NCBI RefSeq assembly: GCF_031085165.1
Contig: NZ_JAVHTY010000004.1
Location: 1 to 64,000, forward strand
From: Pseudomonas sp. 102515
GTDB lineage: Bacteria > Pseudomonadota > Gammaproteobacteria > Pseudomonadales > Pseudomonadaceae
Reading direction: 5' to 3'
Length of the DNA stretch: 64,000 bases
Shown: one piece after another, positions 48,969 through 59,489 of the stretch
Layout: the number at the start of each line of letters is the position of its first letter
Position numbering within the stretch: the stretch's first letter is position 1
Made by a program: the position numbers and the translations under genes
The notes under the pieces: model-generated
What the model was told of the DNA's origin: nothing
The model's input: only the letters and a program-made list of their open reading frames with translations
Database searches by the model: none

Positions 48969-50156
48969 ATGGCTACGGTAGACCGCTGGCTGCTGCCTGA
49001 CGGTATCGAGGAAATCCTGCCGCCCGACGCGGCGCGCATCGAAGGCGCTCGGCGTCGGGTGCTGGAACTGTTCCATTGCTGGGGCTACGAGTTCGTCATC
49101 ACCCCGCACCTGGAATTCCTGGAATCGCTGCTCACCGGCGCGGCCAAGGAGCTGGAGCTGCGCACCTTCAAGGTGACCGATCCCAGTTCCGGCCGCCTCA
49201 TGGGCTTCCGCTCCGACATCACGCCCCAGGTGGCGCGCATGGAAGCCCATAGCCTCAAGCAGAGCGGTCCGAGCCGACTGTGCTATGCCGGCAGTGTGCT
49301 GCATACCCGTCCCCGTGCCCTGTCCACCTCGCGCAGCCCGATCCAGGTCGGCGCCGAACTCTATGGCGTGCCCGGCAGCGAAGGGGATCTGGAAGTCATC
49401 AGCCTGATGCTCGACGTGCTCGAGCAGGCCCAGGTGCCCGACGTCCACATGGATCTAGGGCATGTGGGGATCTATCGTGGGCTGTGCCAGGCGGCTGGCG
49501 TTTCCGGCGCCAGCGAGCAACAGCTGTTCGACGCCCTGCAGCGCAAGGCGGTCGACGAGATCGCCGAGCTGACGGCCGACCTGCCTGTCGCCGAGCGTGG
49601 CTGGCTCCGGGCGCTGGTCGAACTCAGTGGCGATGCCACGGTGCTCCAGCAGGCGCGGCAGCGCCTGGCGGGTGCGCCCGCGGGGGTCCTGCAGGCACTG
49701 GAAGAGCTGATCGCCCTGGCCGATTCGCTCCAGGGGCGTTTCCCAGACGTGCCGCTGTATTTCGACCTGGGCGAGCTGCGCGGTTATCACTACCACACCG
49801 GGGTGGTCTTCGCCGCCTTCGTACCTGGCACCGGGCAGTCCATCGCCCAGGGCGGTCGCTATGACAACATCGGCGCCGACTTCGGACGTTCGCGTCCCGC
49901 CACCGGTTTTTCCACCGATCTGAAGACCCTCGTCGAGCTGGGCACCGCCGTGCTCGACGAGCCGCGTCGCGGCATCTGGGCACCGGCTGGCCATGCGCCA
50001 ATGCTCTGGCAGGCCGTGCGCGAATTGCGCGCCGCCGGCGAGCGGGTGGTCCAGGCCACCGGTCATGACGACGTTGACCAGCTGCACAGCTCGGGTTGCG
50101 ATCGCCGCCTGGTCGAGCAGCAGGGCGCCTGGGTCGTGGTGCCCTTGAATTCCTAA
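48969..50156 (+). CDS. hisZ: ATP phosphoribosyltransferase regulatory subunit HisZ
   Basis: A 395-aa class II aminoacyl-tRNA-synthetase-like protein without tRNA-charging activity, needed to activate the short-form HisG. Blocks: [48 protein letters not shown], and [21 protein letters not shown]. It links histidine synthesis to its feedback control. AGAAGAGG precedes the ATG at 48969. purA lies 78 bases downstream. Confidence 0.94.
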   Translation: MATVDRWLLPDGIEEILPPDAARIEGARRRVLELFHCWGYEFVITPHLEFLESLLTGAAKELELRTFKVTDPSSGRLMGFRSDITPQVARMEAHSLKQSGPSRLCYAGSVLHTRPRALSTSRSPIQVGAELYGVPGSEGDLEVISLMLDVLEQAQVPDVHMDLGHVGIYRGLCQAAGVSGASEQQLFDALQRKAVDEIAELTADLPVAERGWLRALVELSGDATVLQQARQRLAGAPAGVLQALEELIALADSLQGRFPDVPLYFDLGELRGYHYHTGVVFAAFVPGTGQSIAQGGRYDNIGADFGRSRPATGFSTDLKTLVELGTAVLDEPRRGIWAPAGHAPMLWQAVRELRAAGERVVQATGHDDVDQLHSSGCDRRLVEQQGAWVVVPLNS

Positions 50157-50186
50157 GCACCGGATCTGGCATCCGGGTGAACGTGA

Positions 50187-51530
<1,344 letters not shown>

Positions 51531-51552
51531 TGCGCTAAAAGGATGCAGCCTG

Positions 51553-51577
51553 AAAAGCCCCGCCCCGCGGGGCTTTT
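51553..51577. terminator. Terminator after purA
   Basis: AAAAGCCCCGC-CCC-GCGGGGCTTTT: an 11-bp stem ending in a T-run on the plus strand, 22 bases after the purA stop. The symmetrical A and T tracts allow function on both strands. Confidence 0.9.
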
Positions 51578-51728
51578 CTGTTTCCGGGGTGCGAGAGACG
51601 CTGGTAGGCCGGGGACGGCCGCTGGTCCGAAATGGCCAGCATATTGCTATGACTATTTATCGCTAAGGCTCCAGCTCTTCTCGAGTTGGCCGACAGCCTG
51701 TAAATGTCCCTCGCCGCTGGAGACCCCC

Positions 51729-53663
51729 ATGTCGTTTCTCTTGTCGCTGCTGCGCAGCCGTCTGTTGTTGCCGGTATTCATCAGTCTGTTGCTCGCCGTC
51801 GTTCTCCAGGTGGGCCTGGCGCTATGGCTGACCCGGGATGCGGTGAAGGGGCTGCAGTCCGGTCTGGCCGCGCGCCTGTCCGGCGAATCCGAGCAGCTCG
51901 CCGATACCCTGCGCCAGGCCGGTGGCGAGGTGGATGGCAGTCTTGCCGAGCTGGCCGGGCAGACCCGCACGCGGCTGGCCGAGGGGCTTGCCCAGCGCCT
52001 GGCGCGCGAGCGGCAGCAGGTGGGTGAGACGCTGACCGCTACCCTCAAGAGCAATGCGCAGAATCTGGCCGAGTTGCTGGCGGGCGTGGCGCCCAAGGCG
52101 ATGTGGGATGCCGATGTACCGGCGCTGTCCGATCTGGCGCGGCGGGCGCAAGGCAATCCCGAGGTGCTCTTCGTGGTCTTCCAGGATGCCCAGGGCCAGA
52201 ATCTGACCCGCTATCTCAATCGCCAGGACGAGCGTGTGGCGCGCCTGCTCGCCGTGGGGCAGGGCGAGGGTGCCCTGGCCAAGGTCCTGGATGCCGCGAC
52301 CCGGGATCCTTCGGTCTATCGCGTGGATGCCTCCATCAATCCCAATGGCGTGGAGATCGGCAAGGTGGTGGTGGGCCTTTCCACCCAGGCCATCGATCGC
52401 ACCGGCGCGGCCCTGGATCAAGGCTTCAAGACCCTGATCGACGACGCTGGCGGCCTGGTCTCCAGCAGCGTGACGGCCGCGGCCAAGGACAGTGCCGCGA
52501 CCCTGGCGACGCGCCTGGAAGGTACCCGCCAGGCCGCCCTGGCCATGAGTCGCAATGCCGGTGAGACGGTCGCCACCCTGGCGGGCGCGCTGCGCTGGCA
52601 GATCGCCCTGGGGCTGATCGTGGTCGGCGTGGTGATGGTCGTGGCCGTGGCGCTGGTGCTGGGTCGGCGGGTGCTGCGCCGGATCGGCGTGCTGCAGCGG
52701 GCGCTCGACGATCTGGTGGCCGGGGAGGGGGATCTTACCCGCCGCCTGCAACTGGGGCAGGGCGATGAGATCCAGGCGCTGGGTGGGGCGGTCGATCGCT
52801 TCCTGGCCAAGCTGCAACCCCTGGTGGGCGAGGCCCATGGCGTCGCCGCACGTACCGGTGAGGAAATCCGTGGCCTGGCCGGCAGCAGCGCCACCGCCGA
52901 GGCGGCGGCACTGCGTCAGCGCGAAGAGGTGGCTCGCAGCCTGGAAGCCTTGTCCGGCATCGCCGCGGAGGCCCAAGGCGAAAGCCAGGCGATGCAGGGC
53001 GCCCTGCAGCAGGTGGAGGCCATTCGCAGCTCGACCCAGAGCAATGCCCGCATCGCCACCGAGGTGGCCGAGGGTATCGAGGGATTGGTGACCCAGGTCG
53101 AGTCCGGTGCCCAGGTCATCGAGCGGCTGGCCGCGCAAAGCCAGCAGATCGAGGTGGTGCTGGATGTGATCCGCGGGATCGCCGAGCAGACCAATCTGCT
53201 GGCGCTCAATGCGGCCATCGAGGCGGCCCGGGCCGGCGAGAGCGGGCGTGGCTTCGCGGTGGTCGCCGACGAGGTGCGGGCGCTGGCCAGCAAAACCCAG
53301 GAATCCACCGGTAGTATCCGGACGCACATCGCCGGTCTGCAGGAAGGCGCGCGCGAAGCCGTCGCCGCCATAGGCGAGGCGCGCCAGCAGGCCAGCAGCG
53401 GGCTGGCGGTGCTGCGCGATAGCAAGCGCATCCAGCAGGATGTCCATCGCGCCGTCGATCAGGTGCATGCCAGCATGAGCACCGCTGCCCAGGCGGCGCA
53501 GCGCCAGGCGGAGGGCGCCGCGGCGGTGCGCCAGCGGGTCGAGGTCATCCATGGAGAGACGCTGCGCGCAGCCGAATCGGTGGCGGCCACCGCGCACAGC
53601 AGTCGGACCCTGGCGGAGCTGGCCGCCCAGCTGCGTGGCAGTCTGGGACAGTTCAAGGCGTAG
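51729..53663 (+). CDS. Methyl-accepting chemotaxis protein
   Basis: A 644-aa chemoreceptor. First helix at about 8-34 ([24 protein letters not shown]), a periplasmic sensor region of roughly 260 residues with no recognised ligand fold, second helix at about 292-315 ([21 protein letters not shown]), a HAMP segment, and a signalling hairpin whose tip is [19 protein letters not shown]. No CheR/CheB-binding pentapeptide is at the end ([10 protein letters not shown]). The ligand is unknown. Inserted between purA and the tRNA-Leu genes. Confidence 0.9.
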   Translation: MSFLLSLLRSRLLLPVFISLLLAVVLQVGLALWLTRDAVKGLQSGLAARLSGESEQLADTLRQAGGEVDGSLAELAGQTRTRLAEGLAQRLARERQQVGETLTATLKSNAQNLAELLAGVAPKAMWDADVPALSDLARRAQGNPEVLFVVFQDAQGQNLTRYLNRQDERVARLLAVGQGEGALAKVLDAATRDPSVYRVDASINPNGVEIGKVVVGLSTQAIDRTGAALDQGFKTLIDDAGGLVSSSVTAAAKDSAATLATRLEGTRQAALAMSRNAGETVATLAGALRWQIALGLIVVGVVMVVAVALVLGRRVLRRIGVLQRALDDLVAGEGDLTRRLQLGQGDEIQALGGAVDRFLAKLQPLVGEAHGVAARTGEEIRGLAGSSATAEAAALRQREEVARSLEALSGIAAEAQGESQAMQGALQQVEAIRSSTQSNARIATEVAEGIEGLVTQVESGAQVIERLAAQSQQIEVVLDVIRGIAEQTNLLALNAAIEAARAGESGRGFAVVADEVRALASKTQESTGSIRTHIAGLQEGAREAVAAIGEARQQASSGLAVLRDSKRIQQDVHRAVDQVHASMSTAAQAAQRQAEGAAAVRQRVEVIHGETLRAAESVAATAHSSRTLAELAAQLRGSLGQFKA

Positions 53664-53693
53664 GGGAGGGTCCCACGCCTTTTCGCAGGCAAG

Positions 53694-53719
53694 AAAAAAC
53701 CGGCCGAAGCCGGTTTTTT
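53694..53719. terminator. Bidirectional terminator, MCP / tRNA-Leu
   Basis: AAAAAACCGGC-CGAA-GCCGGTTTTTT, a near-perfect hairpin with T-runs on both strands. It ends the chemoreceptor gene on the plus strand and the tRNA transcript on the minus strand. Confidence 0.93.
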
Positions 53720-53753
53720 CTGTTGCGTCCGATCTGGATCGTCCGCTTGGTAT

Positions 53754-53840
53754 TGGTGCCCAGGAGAAGACTCGAACTTCCACGGTGTTGCCACCGCTAG
53801 GACCTGAACCTAGTGCGTCTACCAATTCCGCCACCTGGGC
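53754..53840 (-). tRNA. tRNA-Leu (anticodon CAG), copy 1
   Basis: An 87-nt gene including the encoded CCA. Read on the minus strand it begins GCCCAGGTGGCGGAATTGG, has the long variable arm of leucine tRNAs, and the anticodon loop TTCAGGT gives CAG, decoding CUG, the commonest leucine codon in this G+C-rich genome. Identical to the copy at 53953. Confidence 0.97.
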
Positions 53841-53891
53841 CTGCAGCGCGACTTCTGGTCGCTTCCCGTCGCCCTTGCGGGTTTCGGGATT

Positions 53892-53916
53892 AAAAAACCG
53901 GCTAGCGCCGGCTTTT
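53892..53916 (-). terminator. Terminator-like hairpin between the two tRNA-Leu genes
   Basis: Minus-strand AAAAGCCGGCGCTAGCCGGTTTTTT: stem GCCGGC/GCCGGT type followed by six T's. It lies between the two identical tRNAs and may end transcription after the promoter-proximal copy. Confidence 0.7.
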
Positions 53917-53952
53917 CGTCGACCGATCTGCAAATCGATCGACTATAATGAG

Positions 53953-54039
53953 TGGTGCCCAGGAGAAGACTCGAACTTCCACGGTGTTGCCACCGCTAGG
54001 ACCTGAACCTAGTGCGTCTACCAATTCCGCCACCTGGGC
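53953..54039 (-). tRNA. tRNA-Leu (anticodon CAG), copy 2
   Basis: Same 87-nt sequence as the copy at 53754, with encoded CCA. It is the promoter-proximal copy on the minus strand. Confidence 0.97.
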
Positions 54040-54099
54040 ACTCAAGGCGATGATTGCTCATCTCCGGCGTCGTGATTGCTCACGGCGTCGTGGGGCGGC

Positions 54100-54128
54100 A
54101 CTTTACTCAGGGGGCGTTTGCTTGTAAA
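54100..54128 (-). promoter_or_regulatory. Sigma70 promoter of the tRNA-Leu genes
   Basis: Minus-strand TTTACA, a 17-base spacer, then TAAAGT, about 60 bases before the first tRNA base. Both boxes are near consensus and the spacing is ideal. Confidence 0.8.
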
Positions 54129-54248
54129 CCCCTGCTGTGAAAAATATTTTATTGAGCACGCCAGGCTAACTATTGCGCGGTTTTCACGTTTCAATAGGCG
54201 CCATGGCAGTTCCTACCGAACCCAGACTTAGAAGGTAACCCCAGACTG

Positions 54249-57200
54249 ATGGCCGATTGGCAATCCCTCGATCCCGAGGCCGCCCGGGAAGCGGAAAAGT
54301 ACGATAACCCCATTCCGAGTCGCGAACTCATTCTGGCTCATCTCGCCGATCGCGGCGCCCCGGCCACACGGTCTCAGCTCGCCGAAGAGTTCGGTCTCGT
54401 CACCGAAGACCAGCTCGAAGCCCTGCGGCGCCGCATGCGCGCCATGGAGCGTGACGGTCAGGTGATCTACACCCGCCGCGGCGCCTATGCCCCCATCGAC
54501 AAGCTGGATCTGGTGCGCGGTCGCATCGCCGGCCATCGCGATGGCTTCGGCTTCCTGATCCCCGACGATGGCAGCGACGATCTCTTCCTCAGCCCGGCGC
54601 AGATGCGTCTGGTGTTCGATGGCGACATCGCCCTGGCACGGGTCGCCGGCCATGATCGGCGCGGGCGTCGCGAAGGCGGCCTGGTCGAGGTGGTCACCCG
54701 GGCGCACGAGTCCCTGGTCGGGCGTTTCTTCCAGGAGAGCGGCCTGGCCTACGTGGTCCCGGACAATCCCAAGATCGGTCAGCAGGTGCTGGTGCCCGAA
54801 GGCAAGCACGGCGGCGCCGCCCACGGCCAGTTCGTGCAGGTGCGCATCGACGAGTGGCCCACCACCTTCCGCCAGGCTCAGGGCGAGGTGGTCGAGATCC
54901 TTGGCGACTACATGGCGCCGGGCATGGAGATCGAAGTCGCCCTGCGCAGCTACGACATCCCCAACGAATGGCCCAAGGCCGTCGAGAAGGAGGCTGCCAA
55001 GCTCAAGCCCGAGGTGGAGGAGAAGGACAAGCAGAAGCGCATCGACCTGCGTCAGCTGCCCTTCGTGACCATCGATGGTGAAGATGCCCGCGACTTCGAC
55101 GATGCCGTCTATGCCGAGGCCAAGAAGTCCGGTGGCTGGCGGCTGTACGTGGCCATCGCCGACGTCTCCCACTACGTCAAGGTCGGCTCGGCGCTGGATG
55201 CCGAGGCGGAAAAGCGCGGCAACTCGGTGTACTTCCCCGAGCGGGTGATTCCCATGCTGCCGGAGGCGCTCTCCAACGGACTCTGCTCGCTCAATCCCCA
55301 GGTGGATCGCCTGGCCATGGTCTGCGAGATGACCATTGCCGCCTCCGGGCGCATGACCGGCTACCAGTTCTACGAAGCGGTCATCCATTCCCACGCGCGC
55401 CTGACCTACAACAAGGTCTCCACGTTGCTGGAGCAGCCCAAGTCGGCCGAAGGCAAGCAGTTGCGCAAGCAGCTCGGCGAGGTGGTGCCGCACCTGGAGC
55501 AGCTCTACAGCCTATACAAGGTGCTGTTGGCTGCCCGTCACGTACGGGGGGCCATCGATTTCGACACCCAGGACACCCGCATCGTCTTTGGCGCCGACCG
55601 CAAGATCTCCGAGATCCGCCCGACCCAGCGCAACGATGCCCACAAGCTGATCGAGGAATGCATGCTGTGCGCCAACGTGGCCACCGCCAAATTCCTCGAG
55701 AAGCACAAGGTGCCGGCCCTGTACCGGGTACACGACGCGCCACCCCTGGAAAAGCAGACCAATCTGCGGCAGTTCCTCGGTGAGATGGGGCTGTCGCTGA
55801 CCAAGGGCAAGGCCAACCCGGTGCCATCGGACTACCAGGCGCTGCTGCAGCAGATCCGCGAGCGGCCGGACTTCCGCCTGATCCAGACGGTGATGCTCAG
55901 GTCGCTGAGCCAGGCGGTCTACAGCCCGGACAACAACGGCCACTTCGGTCTCAACTACGAGGCCTATACCCATTTCACCTCGCCGATCCGGCGCTATCCG
56001 GATCTGCTGGTGCATCGGGCGATCCGCAGCGTCATCCGCTCCAAGCTGGAGACCAAGCACGTCAAGCGTGCAGGCGCGACGAGCATGGCCAAGGCACGCA
56101 TCTATCCCTACGACGAATTGCGCCTGGATCAGCTCGGCGAGCAGTGCTCCATGACCGAACGCCGCGCCGACGAAGCCACGCGGGACGTCTCCAACTGGCT
56201 CAAGTGCGAGTTCATGAAGGATCGCGTCGGCGAGACCTTTGCCGGCGTCATCACCGCGGTGACCGGTTTCGGCCTGTTCGTCGAGTTGTCCGAGGTCTTC
56301 GTCGAGGGCCTGGTGCATGTCACCGCGCTGCCCGACGACTACTACCACTTCGACAGCGTCCACCATCGCCTCTCCGGCGAGCGCAGCGGTCGCAGCTATC
56401 GGCTGGGTGATCCCCTCGAGGTGGTGGTGGCCCGGGTCGATCTGGACGAGCGCAAGATCGACTTCGTGCTGCCGGCCAGTGCCGGGGCGCCGCGTGTGCG
56501 TGAAGAGCGCGAGCCGCGCCATAAGCGTGACAGTCGTCGTCGTGGTGCGCCGGCGCAGGAGCCAGGCGCGCTTCCGGTCGCCGAGACCTCGACTGCTACC
56601 GTCTCGCCGGAGTCAGAGCGTGAGCCTCGCCGCTCACGTAATGGGCGTCGTCGCGGCAAGTCGTCGCAAGAAGCAGACGTCGTCCCGGCTGCCGAGACCT
56701 CGGCTGAGAGCCTTTCGCCGGAACCGGAGCGTGAACCCCGCCGCTCGCGTAACGGTCGTCGTGGTGCGCCGGCGCAGGAGCAGGGTGTCGCCGCAGCGGT
56801 CGAGGCAACACCTGCAAGCGTTCCACCAGAGCCGGAGCCCGAACCGCGGCGCTCGCGCAGCGCTCGTCGGCGCGCGGCCGCTGCGGGGCAACAGCAGGGC
56901 GCCAATGCGCCTATGCCAGCCTCGGTTGAGGCGACTTCGCCGAAATCGCCGAAGCAGGACGACCAGCTGCTCGGTAATACCGACGTCAGACGTAGTCGCG
57001 CGGTCAAGCAGGCTCTGCTGGCCGAAGCCAAGGTCGAGGGCGGCAAGCCCAAAACCCAAGGCAAGGCCAAGGGCAGAGCCAAGGGTAATAGCGACAAAGG
57101 CAAGGCCGGCGACACGGCCAAGATCCGCACGGCGCCAGCACGTCAGGATAAAGGAGTGGCTGCCGAGGGTGCTGCGGCGGTGGATGCCAGGGTCAAGAAG

Positions 57201-57344
57201 GCCAAGGCTGCAAGTGCCAAGAAAAAATCGGCAGGCAAGCCCAAGGCCGAAGGCCAGGCCAAGGCGGCAGCCAAGAGCGAGACCAAGGCCAAGGCGAAGA
57301 AGCCTCATCGCAAGGGTCAGTCGCGCCCTAAGGATGACGCATGA
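54249..57344 (+). CDS. rnr: Ribonuclease R with an extended repetitive tail
   Basis: A 1031-aa 3'-5' exoribonuclease. N-terminal helix and cold-shock domains, the RNB catalytic domain with IDGEDARDFDDAVY and YFPERVIPMLPEALSNGL, then an S1 domain (VGETFAGVITAVTGFGLFVELSE). It degrades structured RNA and is used in tRNA/rRNA quality control and trans-translation. Catalytic parts end near residue 740, leaving about 290 residues of basic disordered tail (E. coli RNase R has about 90). The tail has four 37-residue repeats starting at EPR (56511-56951), then a lysine/alanine-rich stretch. The ribosome site (GAAGG) is 13 bases before the ATG. It overlaps rlmB by four bases. Confidence 0.95.
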   Translation: MADWQSLDPEAAREAEKYDNPIPSRELILAHLADRGAPATRSQLAEEFGLVTEDQLEALRRRMRAMERDGQVIYTRRGAYAPIDKLDLVRGRIAGHRDGFGFLIPDDGSDDLFLSPAQMRLVFDGDIALARVAGHDRRGRREGGLVEVVTRAHESLVGRFFQESGLAYVVPDNPKIGQQVLVPEGKHGGAAHGQFVQVRIDEWPTTFRQAQGEVVEILGDYMAPGMEIEVALRSYDIPNEWPKAVEKEAAKLKPEVEEKDKQKRIDLRQLPFVTIDGEDARDFDDAVYAEAKKSGGWRLYVAIADVSHYVKVGSALDAEAEKRGNSVYFPERVIPMLPEALSNGLCSLNPQVDRLAMVCEMTIAASGRMTGYQFYEAVIHSHARLTYNKVSTLLEQPKSAEGKQLRKQLGEVVPHLEQLYSLYKVLLAARHVRGAIDFDTQDTRIVFGADRKISEIRPTQRNDAHKLIEECMLCANVATAKFLEKHKVPALYRVHDAPPLEKQTNLRQFLGEMGLSLTKGKANPVPSDYQALLQQIRERPDFRLIQTVMLRSLSQAVYSPDNNGHFGLNYEAYTHFTSPIRRYPDLLVHRAIRSVIRSKLETKHVKRAGATSMAKARIYPYDELRLDQLGEQCSMTERRADEATRDVSNWLKCEFMKDRVGETFAGVITAVTGFGLFVELSEVFVEGLVHVTALPDDYYHFDSVHHRLSGERSGRSYRLGDPLEVVVARVDLDERKIDFVLPASAGAPRVREEREPRHKRDSRRRGAPAQEPGALPVAETSTATVSPESEREPRRSRNGRRRGKSSQEADVVPAAETSAESLSPEPEREPRRSRNGRRGAPAQEQGVAAAVEATPASVPPEPEPEPRRSRSARRRAAAAGQQQGANAPMPASVEATSPKSPKQDDQLLGNTDVRRSRAVKQALLAEAKVEGGKPKTQGKAKGRAKGNSDKGKAGDTAKIRTAPARQDKGVAAEGAAAVDARVKKAKAASAKKKSAGKPKAEGQAKAAAKSETKAKAKKPHRKGQSRPKDDA
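56511..56951 (+). repeat. Four tandem 111-bp (37-codon) repeats in rnr
   Basis: Units begin at 56511, 56622, 56733 and 56841 with EPR(R/H), basic RxxRRR-type motif, a Gln-rich middle, then an A/T/S-rich segment ending in PEPER or similar; sizes 37, 37, 36 and about 37 codons. The second and third are the most alike, the fourth is the most diverged. Confidence 0.85.
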
Positions 57345-58093
57345 GCCAGTTGGAAACCGTCTACGGTATCCACGCCGTGGAAGCGCTGTTGCGCTTCCAT
57401 CCGCGGCGGGTGAAGCAGCTCTGGATCGCCGAAGGGCGGCGCGAGCCGCGGGTCGATACCCTGCTGGACCTGGCCGCCGGTCAGCGTCTGGCGGTGGAAA
57501 GCAAGCCGCGGGCCTTGCTCGACGAGCTGGCCGAGGGTGTGCATCAGGGCGTGGTGGCCCAGGTCAGTCCGAGTCAGGTCTGGGGCGAGGCCATGCTCGA
57601 GGAGTTGCTCGACCGGGCCGAAGGGCCGCCGCTGCTGCTGGTGCTCGATGGCGTGACCGATCCGCACAACCTCGGTGCCTGCCTGCGCAGCGCCGACGCC
57701 GCCGGGGCCCTGGCGGTCATCGTGCCCAAGGACAAGTCGGCCACCCTGACCGCCGTGGTGCGCAAGGTGGCCTGTGGTGCTGCCGAGGTGTTGCCGCTGG
57801 TGGCCGTCACCAACTTGGCGCGGACCCTGGAAAAGCTGCAGAAGCGCGGCCTGTGGATCGTCGGTACCGCCGGTGAGGCGACCCAGGAGATCTACGACGT
57901 CGACATGAGTGGGCCCACCGTGGTGGTCATGGGGGCCGAGGGCAAGGGCATGCGCCGTCTGACCCGCGAGCATTGCGATCATCTGGCCCGCTTGCCCATG
58001 GCTGGCAGCGTCAGCAGTCTCAATGTCTCGGTGGCGACCGGGGTCTGCCTGTTCGAGGCGGTGCGTCAAAGACGCGTCTCTGCGCCCCGGTAG
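57341..58093 (+). CDS. rlmB: 23S rRNA (guanosine-2251-2'-O) methyltransferase
   Basis: A 250-aa SPOUT-class methyltransferase methylating G2251 in the ribosomal P loop. The knot region has LVLDGVTDPHNLGACLRSAD, VVVMGAEGKGM and SVSSLNVSVATGVCLFEA. Starts four bases inside the rnr end (ATGA), the same pairing as in E. coli and other pseudomonads. Confidence 0.97.
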   Translation: MSQLETVYGIHAVEALLRFHPRRVKQLWIAEGRREPRVDTLLDLAAGQRLAVESKPRALLDELAEGVHQGVVAQVSPSQVWGEAMLEELLDRAEGPPLLLVLDGVTDPHNLGACLRSADAAGALAVIVPKDKSATLTAVVRKVACGAAEVLPLVAVTNLARTLEKLQKRGLWIVGTAGEATQEIYDVDMSGPTVVVMGAEGKGMRRLTREHCDHLARLPMAGSVSSLNVSVATGVCLFEAVRQRRVSAPR

Positions 58094-58170
58094 TCCACGC
58101 CAGGAAACGTCTGGGTACCTACGCAGTGTGTATCGCACTATACGAATCGCGCTGCAGTGCGCAGAATACC

Positions 58171-58202
58171 GGCCTCGCCCCGGGAATGCCCGGAGCGAGG
58201 CC
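58171..58202 (+). promoter_or_regulatory. Hairpin just upstream of the response-regulator ribosome site
   Basis: GGCCTCGC / GCGAGGCC 8-bp stem with a further inner CCCGGG pair and an AATG loop. It ends about 10 bases before the AGAGGA ribosome site of the gene at 58224. It could end the rlmB transcript or limit translation of the next gene. Confidence 0.4.
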
Positions 58203-58223
58203 TGTCAACAAGAGGATGCCCGC

Positions 58224-58598
58224 GTGAGTCAGGAGATCCAAGAGCCGGTAGGCTTGCGAGTGCTGCTCGTCGAAGACGATGCCACGCTGCGCATGCTGAC
58301 CACCGAAGTCATCGAGGAGCTGGACCATCAGGTCACGGCTGTCGCCTCGGCAGAGGCTGCCCTGGAGTTGCTGCCGCAGCGCGAACACGATGTGCTGTTC
58401 ACCGATATCGGACTGGGTGGCATGTCCGGCATCGAGTTGACCCGGCGCGCCCTGGCGATGGATCCGACGCTGCGCATCGTCGTCGCCTCGGGTTATGCCT
58501 TCGAGCGAGAGCCGGGCATGGAGGCGCGGGTCGGGGTGCTGATCAAGCCCTATGACCTGAACAAGATCCGCCAGGCCCTGGCCGACGTGCAACGCTGA
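58224..58598 (+). CDS. Stand-alone response-regulator receiver protein
   Basis: A 124-aa receiver domain with no output domain. Acidic pocket E17-D18-D19, phospho-acceptor Asp61 (LFTDIGLGGMSG), Ser89 in VASGY and Lys108 in LIKPYD. Such single-domain regulators act by phosphorelay or protein contacts. Start is GTG 58224, preceded by AGAGGA; no ATG fits. No kinase gene is adjacent, so its partner is elsewhere. Separate from the rpsF operon, which has its own promoter. Confidence 0.88.
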   Translation: MSQEIQEPVGLRVLLVEDDATLRMLTTEVIEELDHQVTAVASAEAALELLPQREHDVLFTDIGLGGMSGIELTRRALAMDPTLRIVVASGYAFEREPGMEARVGVLIKPYDLNKIRQALADVQR

Positions 58599-58640
58599 GT
58601 GCCCGTGGTTGTCCGGCGGTCGCGCCGGACATGCCTGCGG

Positions 58641-58669
58641 TTGCGCCCTCCGGCGCCCTTCTCTAGAAT
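58641..58669 (+). promoter_or_regulatory. Sigma70 promoter of the rpsF operon
   Basis: TTGCGC, a 17-base spacer, then TAGAAT. Transcription would begin at about 58676, at the first base of the stem at 58677-58711. Confidence 0.75.
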
Positions 58670-58676
58670 GTCGCCC

Positions 58677-58711
58677 CTTGCCCGGAGTGCGTCCGCATTC
58701 CGCAGGGCAAG
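58677..58711 (+). promoter_or_regulatory. Candidate S6:S18 (rpsF leader) RNA element
   Basis: The leader starts with CTTGCCC / GGGCAAG (7 bp) enclosing a second stem GGAGTGCG / CGCATTCC, with a CCGCA bulge at the 3' junction. The known S6:S18 autoregulatory element has a bulged CCG next to such a stem in the rpsF leader. Position and bulge agree; the exact pairing needs a covariation check. Confidence 0.6.
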
Positions 58712-58780
58712 TCATCCGAACTATTCACTCCTTGTCTGACCGCGTTTCCGCGGCAGGCTGCAACCCGTAAGGAGCATTAA

Positions 58781-59197
58781 ATGCGTCATTACGAAGTCGT
58801 GTTCCTGGTTCATCCGGACCAGAGCGAACAGGTGGGCGGCATGGTCGAGCGCTACACCAAGGCTATCGAAGAAGACGGTGGCAAAGTCCATCGCCTGGAA
58901 GACTGGGGCCGTCGTCAGCTGGCTTACGCCATCGACAACGTTCACAAGGCTCACTATGTACTCATGAACATCGAGTGCAGCGCCAAGGCCCTGGCCGAGC
59001 TGGAAGACAACTTCCGCTACAACGACGCCGTGATCCGCAACATGATCCTGCGCCGTGACGAGGCCGTCACCGGTCAATCCGAGATGCTCAAGGCCGAAGA
59101 AAACCGCAACGAGCGTCGCGAGCGTCGCGAGCGTCCTGCCGAGTCCGAGTCCGAGTCCGCCGAAGGCAACTCCGACGACGCCGACAGCGCCGAGTAA
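58781..59197 (+). CDS. rpsF: 30S ribosomal protein S6
   Basis: A 138-aa S6 with the family start [18 protein letters not shown] and the [22 protein letters not shown] block. It binds S18 on the 30S platform. The acidic Ser/Glu tail (about 110-138) is the region where S6 is modified with glutamates in E. coli. AAGGAG precedes the ATG. First gene of the S6-S18-DUF2232-L9 operon. Confidence 0.98.
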   Translation: MRHYEVVFLVHPDQSEQVGGMVERYTKAIEEDGGKVHRLEDWGRRQLAYAIDNVHKAHYVLMNIECSAKALAELEDNFRYNDAVIRNMILRRDEAVTGQSEMLKAEENRNERRERRERPAESESESAEGNSDDADSAE

Positions 59198-59223
59198 TCT
59201 GGATCTAGCGAGGAATCATTGTC

Positions 59224-59454
59224 ATGGCACGTTTCTTCCGTCGTCGTAAGTTCTGCCGTTTCACCGCCGAAGGCGTGAAAGAGATCGACTACAAGGATCT
59301 CAACACCCTGAAGGCCTACGTCTCCGAAACCGGCAAGATCGTCCCGAGCCGTATCACTGGCACCAAGGCCAAGTACCAGCGTCAGCTGGGCGCCGCCATC
59401 AAGCGTGCCCGTTACCTGGCCCTGCTGCCCTACACCGACAGCCACGGTCGTTGA
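59224..59454 (+). CDS. rpsR: 30S ribosomal protein S18
   Basis: A 76-aa S18: [17 protein letters not shown], the interacting block [31 protein letters not shown], and [13 protein letters not shown] dimer of S6 and S18 binds 16S rRNA and, likely, the operon leader. AGGA lies in the right place. rpsF precedes it by 26 bases. Confidence 0.98.
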   Translation: MARFFRRRKFCRFTAEGVKEIDYKDLNTLKAYVSETGKIVPSRITGTKAKYQRQLGAAIKRARYLALLPYTDSHGR

Positions 59455-59489
59455 TCGACGCCTGATCACGAATAACGGATAAACACGGC

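Noticed and set aside
53664-54248. A possible integration site next to tRNA-Leu
   Set aside because: Both tRNA genes are flanked by housekeeping genes in conserved order, with no integrase, direct repeat or foreign base composition.
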